From NCBI RefSeq assembly GCF_014397785.1, contig NZ_VZQQ01000003.1, forward strand, positions 186,001-250,000: a stretch of DNA of 64,000 bases. The letters run 5' to 3'. Below are positions 52,753-61,327 of this stretch, piece after piece (position 1 is the first letter of the stretch; each line of letters starts with the position of its first letter). Under the pieces are notes generated by a model. That model saw nothing but the letters and a program-made list of their open reading frames with translations. It searched no databases and was not told where the DNA came from. The position numbers and the translations under genes are program-made. This DNA comes from Paraburkholderia podalyriae (lineage in GTDB: Bacteria; Pseudomonadota; Gammaproteobacteria; Burkholderiales; Burkholderiaceae).

Positions 52753-53685
52753 ATGACGAACCTGGTAATTGCAGAACACGACAACGCGTCGATCAAGGCC
52801 GCGACGCTGAACACGATCGCGGCGGCACAGAAGATCGGCGGTGACATTCACGTGCTGGTCGCGGGTCACAACGCGCAGGCTGCGGCCGATGCGGCAGCGA
52901 AGATCGCCAGCGTTTCCAAAGTGCTGCTCGCCGACGCGCCGCAACTCGCCGCGGGCCTCGCGGAAAACGTCGAAGCGACCGTGCTGGACATCGCGAAGAA
53001 CTACACGCACATCCTCGCGCCGGCCACTGGGTACGGCAAGAACATCGCGCCGCGTATCGCCGCGAAGCTCGACGTCGCGCAGATCAGCGACATCACAGCA
53101 GTGGATAGCGCCGACACGTTCGAACGCCCGATCTATGCGGGCAACGCGATCGCGACGGTTCAGTCTCAGGATCCGGTCAAGGTCATCACCGTGCGCTCGA
53201 CCGGCTTCGACGCAGTCGCCGCCGTTGGCGGCAGCGCAGCAGTCGAGAAGATCGAGGCGGCAGCCGACGCGGGCATCTCGCAGTTTGTCAGCCGCGAAGT
53301 GACGAAGCTCGATCGTCCGGAACTGACGAGCGCGAAGGTCATCGTCTCCGGTGGCCGTGGTCTGGGCAATGGCGAGAACTACACGAAGGTTCTGGAACCT
53401 CTCGCGGACAAGCTCGGCGCGGCGCTCGGCGCATCGCGCGCGGCCGTCGATGCGGGCTTCGTGCCGAACGACTATCAGGTCGGCCAGACAGGCAAGATCG
53501 TTGCGCCGCAACTGTATGTCGCGGTCGGCATCTCGGGTGCGATCCAGCATCTGGCCGGCATGAAGGACTCGAAGGTCATCGTCGCGATCAACAAGGATCC
53601 GGAAGCGCCGATTTTCAGCGTCGCCGATTACGGCCTCGTCGGCGACCTGTTCACGCTCGTACCGGAACTGACAGCAGCGCTATAA
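52753..53685 (+). CDS. etfA: Electron transfer flavoprotein subunit alpha
   Basis: A 310-residue Etf[21 protein letters not shown] is the usual start; the C-terminal FAD domain has [40 protein letters not shown] and [20 protein letters not shown]. It follows etfB by 13 bp with GAGGAG. The two subunits form the ETF that serves both acyl-CoA dehydrogenases of this window. Confidence 0.97.
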   Translation: MTNLVIAEHDNASIKAATLNTIAAAQKIGGDIHVLVAGHNAQAAADAAAKIASVSKVLLADAPQLAAGLAENVEATVLDIAKNYTHILAPATGYGKNIAPRIAAKLDVAQISDITAVDSADTFERPIYAGNAIATVQSQDPVKVITVRSTGFDAVAAVGGSAAVEKIEAAADAGISQFVSREVTKLDRPELTSAKVIVSGGRGLGNGENYTKVLEPLADKLGAALGASRAAVDAGFVPNDYQVGQTGKIVAPQLYVAVGISGAIQHLAGMKDSKVIVAINKDPEAPIFSVADYGLVGDLFTLVPELTAAL

Positions 53686-53739
53686 AGGCGTAAGCAACCC
53701 TACGACCGGACCCTTATTGCAAACAATTTAGCTCCGATA

Positions 53740-54528
53740 TCAGGGCTCGCAGTCGACGTCCACAAGAAGTTCGGTCAGCCTGACGGCGGCGGACTTCAAT
53801 TCCGGAATGACTCGTTTCCGAATCGCCATCATGTCCGGAACCAATTCCACCGCCCCGCAGTTCAGTGTCATCAAGGTATGCGATCGTCCGATCACCAACG
53901 GAAGCGCGATCCCGTACGCGTTTCGCTGGTACTCGCCGACCGCCATGCACACTCCTGATTCCCGGAGATCGTCGAATGCGGTGTCGAGATTCTTGCGGAC
54001 AACATCCGCGTGGTCGCCGGCCGCCTCCAACAGTTCCGCGATGAGCGGTTCACGCTCAGCCTGCGGGAGCGCATACAGGTAGGCACGGCCGACCGCCGTC
54101 GTTTCTATCGGGAGCAGCGATCCGACACCCAGCCGCAGCGTCGCGATCTTGCCGCTCGCGCGCCATCCGATATACAGCATGTCGAGATGGTGCGGAATGG
54201 CCAGCGCGACGGACAAATCCAGCTTGTCGGCCAACTTCTGCATGACCGGATTGACGATGCGCGTCATCGGATTCGCCTCCAGATAAGCATGGCCGATGCT
54301 CAAAGCGCCCGCGCTCAATTCAAACTGACGTCCGCCGCCTACCCTGCGAAGATATCCGACCGAGATCAGCGTCGTCGTCAAGCGAGACACGGTCGCCTTC
54401 GGAAGTCCGGTGCGTCGGACCAGTTCGGCGTTGGACAGCGGCGAACGCGCGGCGCGGAAGGCGCACAGCACCTCGAGTCCGCGTTCGACGGTCAACGTGA
54501 TGTTTCTTTGCGCGTCCGTAGTAGTCAT
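53740..54528 (-). CDS. IclR-family transcriptional regulator 1
   Basis: A 262-residue regulator. An N-terminal winged helix-turn-helix (SPLSNAELVRRTGLPKATVS, 29-48) is followed by the effector-binding IclR domain (LRLGVGSLLPIETTAVGRAY and later ESGVCMAVGEYQRNAYGIAL). It is the second gene of a tandem pair, only 7 bp after IclR 2, and convergent with etfA. IclR dimers bind inverted repeats like TTCCGTNNNACGGAA, the operator seen through this window, so it is a prime candidate for the regulon's activator or repressor. Confidence 0.93.
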   Translation of the reverse strand: MTTTDAQRNITLTVERGLEVLCAFRAARSPLSNAELVRRTGLPKATVSRLTTTLISVGYLRRVGGGRQFELSAGALSIGHAYLEANPMTRIVNPVMQKLADKLDLSVALAIPHHLDMLYIGWRASGKIATLRLGVGSLLPIETTAVGRAYLYALPQAEREPLIAELLEAAGDHADVVRKNLDTAFDDLRESGVCMAVGEYQRNAYGIALPLVIGRSHTLMTLNCGAVELVPDMMAIRKRVIPELKSAAVRLTELLVDVDCEP

Positions 54529-54535
54529 GTTCGCC

Positions 54536-55405
54536 TCAGTCCATCAAAACCGCTTGTTCCTGCAGAGATTGAGCCGCGGCAACCAGCCGAGGGCCCAGTT
54601 CCCGCTCGACGCGAGCACGCCCGAGCTTGACGCTCCTGCCAATACACGCAAGCACGAGCGGCGTATGGTCCTGAATGATCAACGGCGCGGCCAGAATTGT
54701 CAGATCCGGCTCCCATTCGCCGAGCGACATGCAATAGCCGACGTTGTGCACCTGCGAGATTCCTTCACTGATCCGCCGTCGCAGATGAGGCCAGTCCCGT
54801 CCGGCTTTCCTTTCCACGTTGCCGAGCAGATAAAAGCGCTCAAGTTCCGGCAGAGCAGCAAGCAACGCCCAGCCCATTGGCGACGACGCAATGCGCAGAC
54901 GCGTGCCTGCGCCCAGCTTGAGATCCAGGGACGCCGGTTTGCTCGCACAGGTTTCGAGCACGATCACGTCGAGACGATCGCGCGTGCCCAGCACGACGTA
55001 CGTCTCGCTCGCGTTTGCGAATGACTGCATTTCGAGCCGTGCAAGAAGCTGAACATTCGAGTGTGCGATGGCCGCATAACCCAGTGACAAAACCGGCGCC
55101 GCAAGCCGGTACTTTCGATGCTCCGGTGAATAGCGCAAGTAACCTAGCGCGACGAGAGAGCGGAGCATGCGCGAAACCGTCGGCGCGGGAATGCCTGTCT
55201 CGTGCACGAGCTCCTGATTTCCGAGCCACGGCTCCTGTGGCGTAAATGCCTCCAGGATCGCGAGACTTCGGGCAAGCGGCACAATCATCGTCCGCTCGCT
55301 GCGTCCTCTTTCCCCAACTTTGCCGCCTTCGATCGATACCGCTTCCCAGCGGGCGACTTCCCGCCCGGAAAGGGACGAAATATCCTGCTTTGCTTGCGAC
55401 GACAT
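54536..55405 (-). CDS. IclR-family transcriptional regulator 2
   Basis: A 289-residue regulator with a 39-residue extension before MIVPLARSLAILEAF. The winged helix has ELVHETGIPAPTVSRMLRSL; the effector domain has LKLGAGTRLRIASSPMGWAL and VGYCMSLGEWEPDLTILAAP. The ATG at 55405 follows GGAG; the internal ATG at 55288 would remove the extension. The regulon box lies 165 bp upstream, so the pair is probably autoregulated. Two tandem IclR genes might form a heteromer or split the effectors. Confidence 0.92.
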   Translation of the reverse strand: MSSQAKQDISSLSGREVARWEAVSIEGGKVGERGRSERTMIVPLARSLAILEAFTPQEPWLGNQELVHETGIPAPTVSRMLRSLVALGYLRYSPEHRKYRLAAPVLSLGYAAIAHSNVQLLARLEMQSFANASETYVVLGTRDRLDVIVLETCASKPASLDLKLGAGTRLRIASSPMGWALLAALPELERFYLLGNVERKAGRDWPHLRRRISEGISQVHNVGYCMSLGEWEPDLTILAAPLIIQDHTPLVLACIGRSVKLGRARVERELGPRLVAAAQSLQEQAVLMD

Positions 55406-55549
55406 CGATCGCTCCGTTTGTGTTACGTGGCCTTCGACACGGCAATGATCTGCTCACTCGGATCGATGGCGCTGGCATTTGATACCTGATCCGCCCCTCA
55501 ACCTTCTTATGTGTCCGATGTCATGAATTACAGGATCTCGCCTCGGCGG

Positions 55550-55584
55550 CGTCAACCAAACGGGCATCGCGTTCCGTACTTTGA
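55550..55584 (-). promoter_or_regulatory. Composite regulon promoter for the IclR pair
   Basis: On the minus strand TTCAAAGTACGGAA (55584-55571), then 15 bp (not 17), then TTGACG (55555-55550). The IclR 2 start is 144 bp further. The different spacing may give another strength to the regulator's own promoter. Confidence 0.66.
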
Positions 55585-55673
55585 AATGAATATTCTAATG
55601 AAGATATGGCAACTATGCAGGAAAACCCTTGAGTTAGGCCGAAAAGCGGGTGGGGATCGGTTGGCAACTGGCA

Positions 55674-55687
55674 CCCACAGTACGGAA
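55674..55687 (+). promoter_or_regulatory. Orphan regulon half-box
   Basis: CCCACAGTACGGAA keeps only the right half, and TTGGTG follows at 13 bp instead of a TTGAC at 17. It points right, where no plus-strand gene begins until 57751. The stretch from here to 55983 holds nothing recognisable, so the gene once served has probably been deleted. Confidence 0.4.
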
Positions 55688-55983
55688 CGCGACACCCGTA
55701 TTGGTGTTCGATCGCCTCGCCCACCGACGACGCGCGTTTAAGCGATCTCGGACTCGCATCGTCGATTCGCCTACCGGGGCAATCAATGGGCTTTGGTCAG
55801 TGGGTACCTGAAGAAACCGATGAATAGCATGCCAACGAGTCACGAGTTATCGTGCAGGTCTTCGTGACATGAATCTTTGGCAAATGCACGAGCGTCCATT
55901 CGCTTTCATGGCGCGGTGACAATCTCGCTGCGCCGAACATGGAGCGGCTGGCGCCGTCATTTCTCCGGCGCCAGCCGCACCGA

Positions 55984-56214
55984 CTACGCGACGCGCATCG
56001 TCACGCGGCGCGGAAACGGCGGGAAGACTTGCCACGCTCCATCGTCGTGTTGAAAGAAGCAGATCGCGACCTGTCCCGTCGGCACCCGGGCTTCGATCTT
56101 CACACATCGTTTGCATTCGGTACGCCGAAACGAGCGCACACGAAACGGGATCGCTCTATTCGGGGTCAACCATCGTTCCACTGCATCGCGCAATGAGTTC
56201 CGCGCCGTGTCCAT
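55984..56214 (-). CDS. Conserved-looking hypothetical protein, 76 residues
   Basis: ATG 56214 has an excellent ribosome site (AGGAGGCACAA). The protein is basic at the N-terminal half (RAIPFRVRSFRRTECKRCVK) with two cysteines (CKRC), then a beta-rich part VPTGQVAICFFQHDDGAWQV. It lies 46 bp behind acyl-CoA dehydrogenase 2 on the same strand and is probably co-transcribed. I recognise no family; it may be a small regulator or accessory protein. Confidence 0.65.
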   Translation of the reverse strand: MDTARNSLRDAVERWLTPNRAIPFRVRSFRRTECKRCVKIEARVPTGQVAICFFQHDDGAWQVFPPFPRRVTMRVA

Positions 56215-56260
56215 TTGTGCCTCCTAGCCTTATCGTGCCGCTCTTCGCTCGCCTCGTCGA

Positions 56261-57415
56261 CTACGCCTTCGCTTCGCGCAGCATGTTGCGGGCAATGACC
56301 AGTTGCTGAACCTGGGTGGTGCCCTCGAAAATCCGGAACAGGCGTACGTCCCGATAAAACCGTTCAATCCCGTACTCGCTCATGTAACCCGCGCCACCGT
56401 GAATCTGAACTGCACGGTCCGCAACGCGTCCGCACATTTCAGAGGCGAACAGCTTCGCGCACGACGCCTCGGTGCTCACGCTTTGCCCGTCATCGCGGCG
56501 GCGCGCGGCGTCAAGCACCATGCAACGCGACGCGTAGAGTTCCGCCCGGCTATCCGCGAGCATGGCCTGCACCAACTGGAATTCGCCGATCGGCTGACCG
56601 AACTGCTTGCGTTCGATCGCATAGAGCAACGCGTCGTCGAGCATTCGCTGTGCGACGGCCACGCAAATCGCCGCGATGTGGATCCGACCCTTGTCCAATA
56701 CCTTCATCGCAGTCTTGAACCCCTTCCCTTCGACGCCGCCGATCAGGTTCTCCGCAGGGACGCGGCAGTTCTCGAAGATGACGTCGCACGTGTGCGAGCC
56801 GCGTTGCCCCATCTTCTTGTCACGCTTACCGAAGCTCATGCCCGGCGTGCCCGCTTCTACGATGAAGGCCGAGATGCCGCCTGCCCCTTTGTCTTCCGGG
56901 TTGGTGCGCGCCATCAGCGTGAAGATGCCGGCCTGCGGTGCGTTGGTGATGTAGCGTTTGGTGCCGTTGACGACGTAGTGATCGCCGTCGCGAATCGCGG
57001 TCGTACGCACCGATGCGGCATCGGAACCTGCCTCAGGCTCGGTCAATGCAAACGAAGCGATGATCTCGCCGGTCGCCAAACGCGGCAGATACCGCGCCTT
57101 CTGCTCCTCGGTGCCGTCGAAGAGAATGCCCTGCGAGCCGATGCCGACCGTGGTGCCAATCAGCGAGCGAAACGCCGGCGATGCGCGGCCCAGCTCGAAC
57201 ATCGCCAGCACTTCTTCTTCCATCGTTAGCTGGAGGCCGCCGTACGACTCAGGGATCGTCAGGCCGAACAGGCCCATGGTCTTCATATCGTCGACGACGT
57301 CTTGAGGAATTTCGTCGGTGTCGGCCACGCGTTGTTCATTGGGGATCAGACGCTCACGTACGAAGCGTGCAATGTTGTCGCGCAGTACGTTCATCGTTTC
57401 GATATCGCGAATCAT
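56261..57415 (-). CDS. Acyl-CoA dehydrogenase 2
   Basis: A 384-residue FAD enzyme. FALTEPEAGSDAASVRTTAI and YVVNGTKRYITNA are the flavin-domain signatures, IHGGAGYMSEYGIERFYRD the C-terminal one, and the catalytic Glu364 is in FEGTTQVQQ, the short/medium-chain position. The ATG at 57415 follows AAGGAACC; the frame extends into the promoter. It desaturates an acyl-CoA and reduces EtfBA. It is divergent from the SDR-hydratase pair, which could carry out the next two steps on its product. Confidence 0.95.
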   Translation of the reverse strand: MIRDIETMNVLRDNIARFVRERLIPNEQRVADTDEIPQDVVDDMKTMGLFGLTIPESYGGLQLTMEEEVLAMFELGRASPAFRSLIGTTVGIGSQGILFDGTEEQKARYLPRLATGEIIASFALTEPEAGSDAASVRTTAIRDGDHYVVNGTKRYITNAPQAGIFTLMARTNPEDKGAGGISAFIVEAGTPGMSFGKRDKKMGQRGSHTCDVIFENCRVPAENLIGGVEGKGFKTAMKVLDKGRIHIAAICVAVAQRMLDDALLYAIERKQFGQPIGEFQLVQAMLADSRAELYASRCMVLDAARRRDDGQSVSTEASCAKLFASEMCGRVADRAVQIHGGAGYMSEYGIERFYRDVRLFRIFEGTTQVQQLVIARNMLREAKA

Positions 57416-57475
57416 GGTTCCTTGTCTCTCCGGATACTTCGTCATGCAGTCATCGTGCGAGCCGGCACAGTCGAG

Positions 57476-57512
57476 CGTCAACGGCGTTGGTCGAGATGTT
57501 CCGTACTTTGAA
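57476..57512 (-). promoter_or_regulatory. Composite regulon promoter for acyl-CoA dehydrogenase 2
   Basis: On the minus strand TTCAAAGTACGGAA (57512-57499), 17 bp, then TTGACG (57481-57476), with CACGAT 18 bp later as a possible -10. The dehydrogenase start is 60 bp beyond the -35. Confidence 0.75.
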
Positions 57513-57588
57513 TCAGCCAGTACGCCCTTCAAGTGGATGCATCCTAGTGTTCTTCTTATTCATCCCGCGCCCATGACAGCCCGTGTGT

Positions 57589-57625
57589 TTCGAAGTACGG
57601 AATGTCATTTCCCGTCGCGTTGACA
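57589..57625 (+). promoter_or_regulatory. Composite regulon promoter for the SDR-hydratase pair
   Basis: TTCGAAGTACGGAA (57589-57602), 17 bp, then TTGACA (57620-57625), with CATTCT 18 bp later. The SDR start is at 57751. Back to back with the acyl-CoA dehydrogenase promoter, box centres 90 bp apart. Confidence 0.75.
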
Positions 57626-57750
57626 GCGTTCGGCCGCGGCCCGCATTCTGAGCGCTGGTTGATCGGATTCCCGAACGCATCGAAGTTCACGCAGGCAGAC
57701 GTGGTTAATCCAACCTTGTGCCGGCATGCACCAGCAGAATGGAGACACTC

Positions 57751-58671
57751 ATGACAGGCAACAACATGATGGAAGGCAAGGTCGTCATCGTGACGGGCGC
57801 GGGTGGCGGCATCGGTCGCGATATCGCGCTACTGATGGCGCGCTATGGCGCACGTGTGGTCGTCAACGACATCGGCGCCTCACTCGAGGGCACCGGACAC
57901 GATAGTTCGCCGGGCGAACGCGTCGTAGCCGAAATTCGCGCGGCTGGCGGTGAAGCGGTCGCCAACACCGACAGCGTCGCGGACAACGGAGCCGGCACGC
58001 GCATCGTCACGCAAGCGCTGGACACGTTCGGCCGCATCGACTGCATCGTGAACAACGCCGGCATTCTGCGCGACCGCTTCTTCCACAAGATGTCCGATGA
58101 AGAATGGGATGCGGTGCTCAAGGTCCATCTGTACGGTACCTTCAATCTAAGCCGCGCGGCCGCGCCGCATTTCAAGGATCAGGAGAGCGGCGCCTTCGTG
58201 CACATGACGTCCACCTCGGGCCTGATCGGCAACTTCGCGCAGGCCAATTACAACGCCGCGAAGATGGGCATTGCCGGGCTCTCGAAGTCGATCGCGCTGG
58301 ACCTCGGCAAATTCAATGTTCGATCGAACTGCATCGCCCCGTTCGCATGGAGCCGCATGGTGAGTTCGATTCCGACCGACACGCCCGAACAGGCGGCCCG
58401 CGTCGAAAAGATCAAGCAGATGACGCCGGCGAAAATTGCCCCGCTCGCTGTGTATCTGGCGAGCAACGGTTCCCGCGATGTCAACGGCCAGATCTTCACC
58501 GTGCGGAACAACGAGATTTTCCTGATGAGCCAGCCGCGCCCCCTCCGCTCGGTGCACCGCAGCGACGGCTGGACGCCGGAATCGATCGCCGAGCACGGCA
58601 TGCCGTCACTGAAGGCGTCGTTCGTTCCGATGGATCGCTCCGGCGATGTGTTCAGCTGGGACCCTATCTGA
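57751..58671 (+). CDS. SDR, 3-hydroxyacyl-CoA dehydrogenase-like (MFE-2 type)
   Basis: A 306-residue SDR like the N-terminal part of peroxisomal multifunctional enzyme 2. TGAGGGIG (15-22), NNAG (101-104), Ser in MTSTSG, Tyr167 and Lys171 (YNAAK) are all present. The C-terminal part (VYLASNGSRDVNGQIFTVR, then SLKASFVPM) is the MFE-2-like extension. It oxidises a 3-hydroxyacyl-CoA with NAD+. The ATG at 57751 follows GGAGA; ATG 57766 is an alternative. It is followed after 43 bp by the hydratase that forms the other half of an MFE-2. Confidence 0.92.
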   Translation: MTGNNMMEGKVVIVTGAGGGIGRDIALLMARYGARVVVNDIGASLEGTGHDSSPGERVVAEIRAAGGEAVANTDSVADNGAGTRIVTQALDTFGRIDCIVNNAGILRDRFFHKMSDEEWDAVLKVHLYGTFNLSRAAAPHFKDQESGAFVHMTSTSGLIGNFAQANYNAAKMGIAGLSKSIALDLGKFNVRSNCIAPFAWSRMVSSIPTDTPEQAARVEKIKQMTPAKIAPLAVYLASNGSRDVNGQIFTVRNNEIFLMSQPRPLRSVHRSDGWTPESIAEHGMPSLKASFVPMDRSGDVFSWDPI

Positions 58672-58714
58672 CCTGATCGCCTGGGACTGGTCGCATCAAG
58701 AAACGGAGGCAGAG

Positions 58715-59593
58715 TTGGCGATCGATTATCAGACTTTGAAGAACTGGCCGTTCGGCGATGTCGAACACACCTACACCGAGCGCGATAGTGCGCTGTATGC
58801 GCTCAGCGTGGGGTTCGGGTTCGCCCCGCTCGACCGCCGCGCACTCAGATTCACTTATGGGCCCGAGTTGTCGGTTGCTCCCACCATGGCTGCCGTTTTG
58901 GGCTTTCCTGGTCAATGGATGAGGCAGCCTGAAAGCGGCATCGACTGGGTCAAGGTCGTGCACGGCGAGCAACGCGTGCGACTGTTTCGTCCCCTGCCTG
59001 CGGCCACGACGATCATCGGCCGGACTCACGTCAAGGCGGTCGTCGACAAAGGCGAAGGCAAAGGCGCGCAGGTGTTGATGGAGCGGGACGTCATCGACAA
59101 GAAGACCGGCCAACTGCTGGCAAAGGTCGAGCAGTTGAACTTTTGCCGCGGAGACGGGGGGTTTTCCGCTCGCGGGCAACCAAGCGACCCGCCTCTTTCT
59201 CCGCCTTCGGCCGTGCCCGAAACGGAGCCAGACATCGTCTGCGATTTGCCGGTTTATCCCAATGCCGCGCTGCTTTATCGATTGAACGGGGATCCGAATC
59301 CGCTCCACGTGGACCCGGAAGTTGCGCGCGCAGCAGGCTTCGAGCGTCCCATTCTGCATGGTCTCGCAATGTATGGCATTGCCGGTCATGCGATCCTCCG
59401 CAGCGTTTGCGAATACGAGGCGGCAAGACTCAAGATGCTATACGCGCGTTTTTCCACGCCGATATTCCCCGGAGAAACGGTTCGCGTGGAAATGTGGTTG
59501 CCAGCCGGTACGGGAAAGCCCCTGCACTTCCGAGCGCGTGCGTTGGAGCGCAACGTCGTGGTGCTTAACAACGGCGAAGCAGAAATACTTTGA
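58715..59593 (+). CDS. MaoC-type 2-enoyl-CoA hydratase 2 (MFE-2-like)
   Basis: A 292-residue double-hotdog hydratase. The N-terminal IDYQTLKNWPFGDVEHTYTE is typical of hydratase 2. The active site is YRLNGDPNPLHVDPEVA (188-204; Asp193, Asn195, His198) with LHGLAMYGIAGHA (214-226). It hydrates a trans-2-enoyl-CoA to the (R)-3-hydroxyacyl-CoA, which the SDR upstream would oxidise. The start is TTG 58715 with GGAGG six bases upstream; no better start is near. The two genes act as a split MFE-2. Confidence 0.92.
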   Translation: MAIDYQTLKNWPFGDVEHTYTERDSALYALSVGFGFAPLDRRALRFTYGPELSVAPTMAAVLGFPGQWMRQPESGIDWVKVVHGEQRVRLFRPLPAATTIIGRTHVKAVVDKGEGKGAQVLMERDVIDKKTGQLLAKVEQLNFCRGDGGFSARGQPSDPPLSPPSAVPETEPDIVCDLPVYPNAALLYRLNGDPNPLHVDPEVARAAGFERPILHGLAMYGIAGHAILRSVCEYEAARLKMLYARFSTPIFPGETVRVEMWLPAGTGKPLHFRARALERNVVVLNNGEAEIL

Positions 59594-59845
59594 CCGTGAG
59601 CGTGGCCTGGAAGCCGCCCCAGGACGAAACGCAGCAATGGGCGAACCATGCTTCTAATAGATCATGCCTAAGCGCGGTCGAGGACGATCGTCGATGCGCG
59701 AGGCGTTGTGTCTCACTGTACAGGAAGCCATCTGCGTCGCGGCGTCCATCGCGCGTTGCGTAGCGCGAGTTGGCATCAAGGCTGCATGCCTCACCGGACT
59801 ATTTCGAGAGCCCCCTCGATCCGGATCGTCATCGCAAAGCCGAAG

Positions 59846-60050
59846 GGCGCCGGGACGGCTCGACAAGACTGTCCTGGCGAACCTCATCGAGCCTTCCAGG
59901 ACACTTTGTCAGCTCATTCAGCAGCCAACGCTTGCGTATCGAGCGAAAACCGATCCTCCGTCGCCTGAATCACCTTCCACAACTGGTCCGGAATCGCTAA
60001 CTCCGGCAGTCGCGACATATCCAGTGCGGTGGCAATGTCCGCCGCCCGGC
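59846..60050. repeat. Direct repeat copy A of an OYE 3' end
   Basis: Imperfect direct repeat of 61121-61327. Both begin GGCGCCGGGA, share CGACAAGACT and the stretch ACA-TTTCGTCAGCTCATTCAG-like around the stop codon, and continue into the C-terminal coding region of an old yellow enzyme. The two copies flank the GST gene in the same orientation. Confidence 0.8.
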
Positions 60051-60051
60051 G
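59914..60051 (-). pseudogene. Old-yellow-enzyme C-terminal ghost
   Basis: The minus strand reads ADIATALDMSRLPELAIPD then QLWKVIQATEDRFSLDTQAL and a stop, matching AEIATTLDPSRVPELTIPD and KLWEVIQAAKGWFSLDSQAV of the intact OYE at 61191. Only the last 45 residues remain. Confidence 0.85.
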
Positions 60052-60076
60052 TAGACCACATTCAATCTGTCACTGT

Positions 60077-60099
60077 TGCGACAGTAAATGTGTCACAAC
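60077..60099. promoter_or_regulatory. Operator-like inverted repeat
   Basis: TTGCGACA and TGTCACAA form an 8-bp inverted repeat with one mismatch and a 7-bp centre, TetR-operator-like. No gene start is nearby, so it may be a leftover. Confidence 0.35.
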
Positions 60100-60355
60100 G
60101 CTCGGCCGGTTGCGAATCGTCGGTCTCGGCCACACCCTGCTGGGCGCCGCGCTACGATGCTCCCCGCCACACTGCAAAGCGCATGAGCCGTAGTCGGCCA
60201 TCTACGGCCCACCGCATCGCGTCCAGACTGACACTCAGGCGTCCGCTCCAGTCGCGCCAAACTTGCATGCTCATGACGGCGCATCCGATTTTTCGGTTCG
60301 TCCCCGCAATCTACGACTGAATCAACGCTGCGGCGTTTTGGCGAGAGCCACGCAC

Positions 60356-61024
60356 CTATTGCAGGATCAGCGCATGTTGCCTGGAAAGCTGTTCCCGAAA
60401 ACGGACCGCGTAGTCGGCGCCCACCGCTGCTGCAACGCTGGGTCGGGACCTCAACGTTTGTCGCCACTTCTCAATCTTCGGAGCGTATTCAAAAAATACT
60501 GACGTACGATCCGCAGGGAGACAATCGAAAAAACGACTCAGTGGGGCCATGGCAGCATCAACCATGCTGAAAAACTTGCCATTGAAATACGGTCCAGAGG
60601 AAACTTCGCCCTCTATCTGACGGATCTTTGCACGGAATATGGTTTTTTTGCTTTCGAAAACTTCCATATCGTTCGCGTTGAGCATCAGCCAGACGTCCGC
60701 GTACATCGATGAGATGTACTCCGCCCATGCTCGATCGCGCGCGCGGTCAAAGGCATTTGATGGGTGCATCGGCGTACCTTCCTGCGACTCTTCAAGGAAC
60801 TCGCATATCACCGTGGTTTCGAAGAGAACAGCCTCACCACCGTCGGGGCGCGACGCGATCAAAAGAGGTACCTTGCCGGTTGGAGATTTTTTCAGAAACC
60901 ATTCGGGTTTCTCTGACAGATCAACGTTGATCCGATCAAATGCTATGCCTTTCTCCCCAAGCACGATTGCGGCACGTTGGACGAAAGGGCACAGGTGATG
61001 GCTAACCAATGACAGCGCGTTCAT
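60356..61024 (-). CDS. Glutathione S-transferase-like protein
   Basis: A 222-residue GST of the Cys-type (omega/lambda-like). LVSHHLCPFVQRAAIVLGEK has the CPF active-site cysteine, KSPTGKVPLLI and ETTVICEFLEES are the glutathione-binding segments, and a helical C-terminal domain follows (AEYISSMYADVWLMLNAND onward). The ATG at 61024 follows GGAGGAG; the frame extends to 61201 but that overlaps the OYE end. It probably reduces or conjugates an electrophile, fitting a neighbour of enone reductases. It is flanked by direct repeats. Confidence 0.92.
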   Translation of the reverse strand: MNALSLVSHHLCPFVQRAAIVLGEKGIAFDRINVDLSEKPEWFLKKSPTGKVPLLIASRPDGGEAVLFETTVICEFLEESQEGTPMHPSNAFDRARDRAWAEYISSMYADVWLMLNANDMEVFESKKTIFRAKIRQIEGEVSSGPYFNGKFFSMVDAAMAPLSRFFDCLPADRTSVFFEYAPKIEKWRQTLRSRPSVAAAVGADYAVRFREQLSRQHALILQ

Positions 61025-61120
61025 TTCAGTATTGCTCCTCCAGGAGCTCGGTTTCCCCATCGTGAGGATGTAAAGGGACGGCGTGCTGGCCGGAGTTTGA
61101 GCTCCGGCCTTCTCGCTCCT

Positions 61121-61327
61121 GGCGCCGGGAGGGGTCGACAAGACTCTCCTGGCGAACGACATCGAACCTTCCAAGACACTTTTCGTCAGCTCATTCAGCA
61201 ACCACCGCTTGGGAATCCAGCGAAAACCAACCCTTCGCTGCCTGAATCACTTCCCACAGCTTGTCCGGAATCGTCAGTTCTGGCACTCGCGACGGATCCA
61301 GTGTGGTGGCAATCTCCGCCGCCCGGC
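61121..61327. repeat. Direct repeat copy B (OYE 3' end)
   Basis: The intact partner of copy A at 59846-60050. It spans the end of the OYE 1 coding region and the 70 bp after it. A duplication of this part, or of the whole OYE gene with later decay, explains the pair. Confidence 0.8.

Larger units (their letters stand above)
59594..60355. other. Stretch without an intact gene, 760 bp
   Basis: It contains an old-yellow-enzyme C-terminal ghost and a 205-bp repeat copy (listed separately) and an operator-like palindrome at 60077-60099. From 60100 to 60355 I see no gene. Confidence 0.5.
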
